From Mycocentrospora acerina (taxonomy: Eukaryota; Ascomycota; Dothideomycetes; Pleosporales): a stretch of DNA of 64,000 nt. The position numbers and the translations under genes are program-made. The notes beneath the pieces were generated by a model. The model had not been told where the DNA came from and made no database searches. It saw nothing but the letters and a program-made list of their open reading frames with translations. Within the stretch, counting starts at the first letter, position 1; each line of letters starts with the position of its first letter. Of the stretch, positions 57,301 through 64,000 are shown piece after piece. The DNA lies in assembly GCA_022701365.1 (NCBI GenBank), contig JAKUHH010000150.1:186001-250000 (forward strand), written 5' to 3'.

Positions 57301-59600
57301 CTACCCACACAAGATTACAAATAGCCCCCTATCTTCCCGAACACGATCCCGCCCAACATTCGCTACTGGCGGCTTCCACACATGACCATACTTACTACAC
57401 CTGCACTTCGTGCAAGCCTCCACCACTCATTACCTCCAACCTGCCGCAAACGTACATCGATACGAGCGTCTGACGTGAGATGATCGTCCTGGATCGCTGG
57501 CAGTGCCGGCCCGTCAAGCTGCCCTGCCATGCGACCACAACGTGTCTGATGACAGCATGTTAATCTATGCAGACGATCAACGGCAAGGATGGGTGGTTAT
57601 GGAGCGATCAGCCGTAGCGGCCGGTTGACGGTCCGTTGGGATTGGAGTGGTGTTGCATTGCAAGTCAAGTGGTTGAGTAAACTAGTTGCTTGCTGTAGAA
57701 CGGGACATGATAATTGCATAGCGGGAGTGGTTGTTCATGTTGAGCCTAGTAAAATTGCAGTCGTCCTATTCGTTGGAAGGAGAATTCTCCGGCCGCAGTA
57801 GGAGACTGACGGCTGTATTGCGGTCAATTAATTGTGAGGTGCTCAAGGGTGTTCGCCGTCTACGGCCCTATACACTCGGGCGATTCGGCTACCGAAAGGT
57901 AACTGAAAAGCTTCTCCTACGTGAGTTATATCTTGCTGAGGCTCCAATCACCCATCACATTTGCCTTGGAAGAGAGTGGAAGCTGTCAATGTCGTCACTC
58001 GTCCATTTATCCAAGGCACTGATGTGAGCCCAAATCGTCTTTGGATATAGCTCAACAGCGTCATTAACGTTATCTGTCTTCTGATCCTTCAGCGCATCCT
58101 CCGACGGCAACTATGTCGTCATTCATGTTCATCATCATCCTCGACACGGGTTGAGACCGGCGCAATGTTGGAGATCGCTTTTCTCCACAACTGGGGATAT
58201 GTGCAGCTTATCAACGCCGAGCCCAAAACACAACCCACACACCATGTTGCCTAAATTGCACTGCCTCACGCAAGTATACCCTGCTTATGTGTTGGTTACG
58301 AGTCCTCCGAAGAAGGATTTCGATAAATCTTTGCATACATGATACGCAAGCGCAAACACGCGACTTCACCCTGGCAGCAGTGTCAGTTCTAGTCCCCACT
58401 ACTATGGCCCCTTGATCTTCTGTGCGGTAGCATCCAGTCTCCACAGACAATATTCACTGCAGCAATAGCTGCGGGATGGTCCTGCAGATTCCACTGTGCA
58501 CTGCACCTCAGTCAACAAACCCCTGAACGACATACATTGTTGTCGCACGGCAAAAAGGACTTCTACTGCATATGACCACTGCACAGTGCTCAAACGTGAG
58601 TAAGATGAAACAGTCGTATTGGTTCGCTTCTTTGGGAGATTTGTCCGCTGCTGTGCGCCCATCCATCTTGGAAGCAAGGAAGTCATTCCTGAAGCCGCAG
58701 TCTAAACGGGGCTCATGACATATGGCTGATCTACTTTGGCGGGGTCAAACTGATCCTACGACCGGGTCATCTCGCCGATATAGTCCTAAAGGTGACGATG
58801 TCCGCTGAAAGCTGCTAGATGAATCATGGGTTCTGCAAAACTCACTTCGACACGAGTTTCAGCCTGAGGAAAGGCTTGCGCTTCGCAGGTGGTCCAGGAA
58901 ATTGGATGAGGAAATACGGCGGCACGCACGCGCTTGCTTTTGCACGTGCTGCAGTAGACAGAAGTGATCACATTACGACGAGAACAGTCCTTGCTCACAT
59001 CATACACAATCCTCACTGTCGATCCACTTCAAGTATTGATCGGCGGCGATCGCAAACCCTTGGTGCTCGAAGAGCATCGGATCACTCGTTCAAGATCAGT
59101 GGTGGAAACGCCCTGGGAGAAACCATGCCATCTGCGGTCGTCGTACGACTTATGGAAGGCTTGTTTTACCGCGGAGCACACTGTTGCTGAGTGTCTGTGA
59201 CAGTATCGCGGTCCCAGCGATCGCGAGTTATGCATGGATTGGCCGATAGCTCCAATGAGCTTGGTTCTGTACACTCGGTACCTGGGACTTGTCGATCTCA
59301 TCGTAGTAGAAGTCTCTTAAAAACTTCTACTCCTGAAAGGTCGGCTAGAAGCTCCAGCGAATACGCTGAGCTGTGAATCCACTAGGTGCTTGAAAAGGAA
59401 TGCTATATTGGCTAGTCGTTGCTGAGAGTTTGAGACTAGGCTCCTGTCACTCAACGTCTGCGAATGAGCTCTAGCAAAGTCAGCCATTAGATGTATGACG
59501 CGCTAATCGCTTCCAGCAATGACACCGGAGAAAGGCAATCCGATGCGGACGTTTGTGAGCACGGCTAGAAAATGCAGATACACTATGCCAAGGCCGCCAA
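57301..59600. other. Region of mixed composition without a recognised gene
   Basis: GC content rises compared with the previous 5 kb. Open frames of up to about 120 codons (for example 58819-59190) lack recognisable motifs. Confidence 0.45.
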
Positions 59601-59601
59601 A

Positions 59602-60006
59602 TCATTTCTTGTCTTGACTGATGCGTAAGCTGATACGAAAACAGTTCAGTCCGAAAATTGCAAGGGACTGCATATCTAGGTGGAAATCACGATCGCCTGG
59701 AGGATTTGTCTGAGTTACAGTGCGGTTCTGGATCTGGGTATACTTTTGCCAGAGAACGTTAGCCGGCGGGCAAAACAAACCTCCCGCAGGAGTGGGCTTC
59801 AGGGGACCGATGACTACTGAAACAGGACAAACTCCCAGGCCGGCAAGTATAACGGCTATATCATCCATGTTCCTGGTGGACATGGTGGCACCACTCGTTC
59901 GGGCCATCAAAACTCGCATTCGAGTCGGACAAGATACCATGCTGACGGTGCATTGACTTGCAGTGACAAGAACCAGTTGCAAGACACCTTCAATGAGATG
60001 TTCCAT
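59602..60006 (-). pseudogene. Possible class I hydrophobin relic
   Basis: The 134-codon frame contains ASQCTVSMVSCP, then about 34 residues later LAGLGVCPVSVVIGPL, then GGLFCPP, and finally SLAIFGLNCFRISL. The order and spacing of these Cys-containing blocks resemble a class I hydrophobin (C-x6-CC .. GxxCxPxxVIG .. C .. GxxC), but the CC pairs have lost a Cys and the signal peptide is not clear. Hydrophobins coat fungal spores and hyphae. This is a weak, pattern-based suggestion. Confidence 0.25.
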
Positions 60007-63000
60007 TTTTCCGAAGAGGCGGCGTAAACGTGGGTTGCACTCCGGCTGATCTGTGACTTAGCCCGAGTGCAAAGTGGAAATCTCTGTGATCAGCCGAGCA
60101 CATTTCGGCGTGTTGCTGGCAGGACTCGCGATGGATCTACGTCAGCCGTTGTTAGCCCATGTCGTGGCGTAACAGTGTCGGAGTAGTTCCTCAAAACGGT
60201 GAACATGGACAGGGGTTTAACAATCCTTCACGGCGGAACCTGATTTGCATGGTAGACTGTTCCAGTCACAGTTCCGTCACTTTGATCGTCTTGATTGCGT
60301 ATAGTCGACTGAAGTCCTCTTGGGGCAGCACTCTCAGACTCGCCATCACTACACAATTTGAAAGGCGTTTGCAAGAAAGCAAGAAGTACAAAGAGAGCAG
60401 AGAGTGCAAGCCCATCATGCGACGGTGAGTACAGATCAAACAGCAGACCCCTGGCTTCAACGTGGAGTATGGACACGCGTAATACAGGCCAGTGTTTATC
60501 CGTTGTTCCTGGAAGAGCCCCGCAGGAATACGATCCTGCAGGGTCACCAGGTTGCCGAGTCGGCCGCCGTGATCGTAGACAGGTGGATCGTATGTGAGAA
60601 CCGTAGAATACACTTGCCCAGAGGTTTAAATACAATCCAAGTAGCAATATTCGTATCAAAATACAAGAGACGCACGACTGCCGCACGAACACCCCGGCCG
60701 GCTAATCATTATCAAGACAGGCCCCGTACTCTGGGAAGGTTGTTGTGGAAAAGCGCAACTATTGTGTACGCAAGCCGGGTTCTGCTTGCATTCTGGCAGA
60801 TAGCGCAATCTTGACAAGCATCTGCAGCCTCATTTCGTCCTGGCTACATGCTATATCCCAGGCCAAACATTATTAAGACCGGTTCTTTTAGCAAATGTTA
60901 TGGGCTATTCTTCGGTCAAGTCCAACTTCCACACCGCCAGACAAACCAACACGCCTGAGTAAGGAATGAGTCAGGTGTGACAGACGACGAAGGAACACGT
61001 AGGGAGATTGCAACCATGTCGGTACCGAGGTGATTTGCACCAACTTGAATCCATCCGCTGGTGTGCGCCGAAGTATTACATCGGCAGACAGTTTTTTAGG
61101 ATGACTATTGGAATGAAAGTCAATCATGAGTGCTGCTGAGTCCTATTTTGGGAGTTGGCATTGTTGTTGCTGTAGCGGTTCGAAAGAACGTATTTTGAGC
61201 ATGAATGCGAATTGTAACGTCACCTTGAAGCTGCTTACAACTGTCGCGACTACCGCGTCTTCATCTTTAATCACATCGGCAGATGCGTGAACGATTGCTA
61301 AGGATGGGCCAATAGAAAGATATCGAGATCAGGTGGACTTGCTTGTTTTGAGCTAGTATGATTTAGAACACCTGTAGGTATACGAGCATTAGGGCACAAC
61401 GGCGTAGTAGACGACCAGTACATTGCGATGATGCATAACATCTCAGATATGTCTTGTGGAGATGGTTCGTGTTTAGATGTGCTCCTCGGACCGTCGAACA
61501 GGGATGGACGGTAGAAAGTTAAGGTGACAGCTTCGAGAAGGTTTCCATATGGTGATACAGAACAACCTCGGAAGCGAGGCTGGTAGTGGAGATGCCGCTG
61601 CCACGCCGACTCGCGATATAGTCATGCCGAAATGATCGCTCGGATAATGGCACCAACGAAGACTTTTATGGGTGCGCCCCACATTCGGCGGATCAAAATG
61701 TCGAAGCACTGGCGCCCCTGCTCATCCCACGCAAGATGCAACCATAGGAAGCGTTCCCGGAAGATCATGCACACTTCCCTGCCGAATACAAGTTCCGTTG
61801 TAGTAAGCGATTTCACTCACGCGGTTGAGACTATCGTTTAACAGTCAGTTGACTAGTCACTTTAGCTGGTGTTATTGGTGGGCAAAAGCAAGACGCGACA
61901 GATCAAGCTTCGTTTTCGTAGCGCCGAAGACGACTCAGTATCCCCCGATGCTCGGACGACTCAATACCCACAGCGGACGCAAGATCCAGGGTGTTGGCGT
62001 ACAGTCCGCGAATCGCGCACCAGTCAGGCATGCCCTAGGGGGTAGATTTTCCATCAACAGAGACCCTGGCTGTTCATCTCCCAGATCGTCCGTGCCCTCT
62101 TTGGACCATCCTCTCGAACGCCGTGACAATAAGCGAGCTACGAGATGGGACAGCTTCTTTCACGTGTAGCACGACTTGAGCTCTCTTTTTTTTTTGGGAG
62201 AAAAAGGTTGTAATGGATGATGGTTTTTGGTGGCATTATGCACGCTTGTCTGCATTGGGTGCCTCGGCTGCAAAGAAGAAAGTCATGTTCGCGTCGAATT
62301 GTATGAGGTTCCTGCGTGCCGCCGCCGCAGACGGGCCTTCGGTAGATGTGCAGGCCTCTGATTGGCAACGTACGCGGCAGGCAGCGGTTCCGAATCCCAT
62401 TTAGCACCGCGTATCCATCGCTGCAGACTGGAGGACGGTGCTGCTGCGGTGCCATGTCACTCGTGTGCCATGTGTGCTCGGAGAAGATGCGTCCAAAAAG
62501 GCGTCACCTGGCGTCGTGATTGAGCCATGGGCTCGATTACAGGAAAGAAGACGAACAGCAGGCCAACGTGGCTCCAGGGTTTGGTTGCATGCGCTTGTGC
62601 TGATCGGCAAGCTCTTTGTGTGAGATCCTCCACAGACGAACAAGACCACGACGCCGCCATCCGTCCTCGTGGCGTGACGGAGACGTCGCTGAAAGAGGCA
62701 TGAGCCGTCCACCCGTCGCTGGGCTGCTTTCCCGCGCTTGCCATGCACTGAAACTGAGACAAAGCTAGCGGTGGGAGTTGCCGTGCAGCACCAGAGCAGA
62801 CACCAACGTGCGGTGAGAGCCTGCTGATGAAGGATGATGGCGAATGACTGACAGCTCGGGAAAAGTTGGACGTGCTGAAGACGCACAGAGCCACCGGGGG
62901 TGAGTCAGGCTGGGGACAGTCTATGGTGCCGACCACCACAGCTCGTCGCGACCAGAAGAAGAGAGGAGACCTGGCGTGCAGGCGGCGCATCGCTTCGCAC

Positions 63001-64000
63001 GCGGCTGCAGCACTGCAGCATCACATCTGGCTAATCCTCTCTAATCGATGATGCGCACTTTGTGGCCATCTGCCGCAGAGTGGTCAGTTGAATTAAGGTC
63101 AACGCCAGCGAGTGGTTGGCTTCACGCCAGCAACGATAGCATTAAACGGCTTTGGTCAGCCGTGGCGCTATGCTCGCTTGCCAACTGCACCCGTCCGATC
63201 AGACATGGCTTTCCGGGACGATGTTTTGGCTAGCTTTGCTGGCGACACGACTGCCCGGCCGCTTGTGTCTAGGCGAGGTGGGAGGAGCACTGGAGATGGT
63301 TTTTAAAGGGAGTGGCATGCAAAATGGCTGTCTTGTCTCATGTCTGCTCCCTTCAGAGCGCCAGCCCTGCCTTGGACGTCTGCCCCCTGCGCCATTCGTC
63401 AGCTCCTGCGTGACTGTCTCGCAGCCTACAACAGACGTTGCGGCTGCCACGACTCCTGAGCGAGGCGGACGGCGGGGATATGCTCACGGTGAAGTCGAAG
63501 CCTTGCTATACCAGCCATACGCAGCAGTTGCACTCAGCACAGCAAAACCCTGGGGCCCGCTCCGCTCCAATCTGCCTCTCTCCTCTCTCGAAACCATCAC
63601 GGAGCAGGCTGCAGCAGGCGCTCGCAGGCCTGCCGTCGATCCATTGCCCACCGGGCGGACGTGCAGAACGACCCCTACCGCCATCAATTGTGCCGGGCGT
63701 CTTGTCTTGCACATCTGGTGCGGCCCAGCATCAGCAGCGGGCTTCGCGCAGCGCACGCCTCTGTTCCCCTGAAAACACTGAAAAAGAACACGTCGCGGCT
63801 GCCCAAGCCCGCACCTGCCGCAGCAAGGCGACTTTGGTGCGGCGACGACGCACGAGGCCAGCTGCACTGCGACTGGCGTCTCCGTGTCGACGAGAGTCGC
63901 CGCAGTCCCAGCATCGTCTGCGTCGGCAGTCTACTTCCGCCATCTGACAGGCCCCAAGAGCGATTCTCGTCAGGTTTCTCCTGGACGGGTCGATCTGCAG
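60007..64000. other. No recognised gene; GC-rich towards the window end
   Basis: A T-run at 62176-62195 and CT-rich stretches around 63550-63610 are the only notable features. Open frames such as 63152-63772 are long because stops are rare in GC-rich DNA; their composition (many Arg, Pro, Ala, Ser) is that of chance translation. The last kilobase could be promoter or leader sequence of a gene beyond the window. Confidence 0.4.

Noticed and set aside
63152..63772. 206-codon open frame near the window end
   Set aside because: GC-rich sequence has few stops; several overlapping frames on both strands are equally long and the residue composition looks random.

Overview
The window is nuclear DNA of a filamentous ascomycete (Pezizomycotina, probably Dothideomycetes; the class is inferred). 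The signs are short GT..AG introns, dispersed 5S rRNA genes, HET-domain genes, a UstYa (DUF3328) protein, a Fot1/pogo-type transposon, and an AT-rich block with C-to-T decay typical of repeat-induced point mutation (RIP).

Layout. 1-6.6 kb holds conserved housekeeping genes: meiotic cohesin Rec8 (-), the proteasome deubiquitinase Ubp6 (-) and Arp2/3 subunit 4 (+). 6.8-12.5 kb holds a 5S rRNA gene, a broken CocE/NonD-type hydrolase, a SnoaL-like protein and an acyl-protein-thioesterase-like esterase. 12.5-14.7 kb has no recognisable gene. 14.7-21.1 kb is the highlight: an N2227-type methyltransferase, a tyrosinase, a UstYa oxidase and a secreted precursor with 15 copies of HVYGVDADE between KR sites. 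This is the gene set of a dikaritin (ustiloxin/phomopsin-type) RiPP cluster with a core peptide I do not recognise. 22-26.7 kb adds a BIM1/X325-like secreted copper-binding protein, a But2-domain membrane protein and a second methyltransferase, which may or may not belong to the cluster.

26.8-33 kb starts with a truncated SGNH esterase and passes into an AT-rich, RIP-like island with two families of solo LTR-like elements, including one nested insertion, and a decayed 5S copy. 35-42 kb holds two convergent HET-domain genes. 42.9-48.8 kb contains a second intact 5S gene, a shattered FAD monooxygenase, a third, decayed 5S copy and an intact GH12 endoglucanase. The 5S plus GH12 3' end occurs twice, as an old segmental duplication. 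49.2-51.7 kb is a decayed Fot1/pogo-like transposon with perfect 47-bp inverted repeats, containing an assembly gap. From 51.7 kb to the end I find no convincing intact gene, only weak relics; the last kilobases are more GC-rich and may be upstream sequence of a gene outside the window.

How the genes could work together (inference): the precursor enters the secretory pathway, kexin cuts after each KR, UstYa oxidatively cyclises the released peptide (Tyr to the Val two positions on), and the tyrosinase and one or both methyltransferases modify it.
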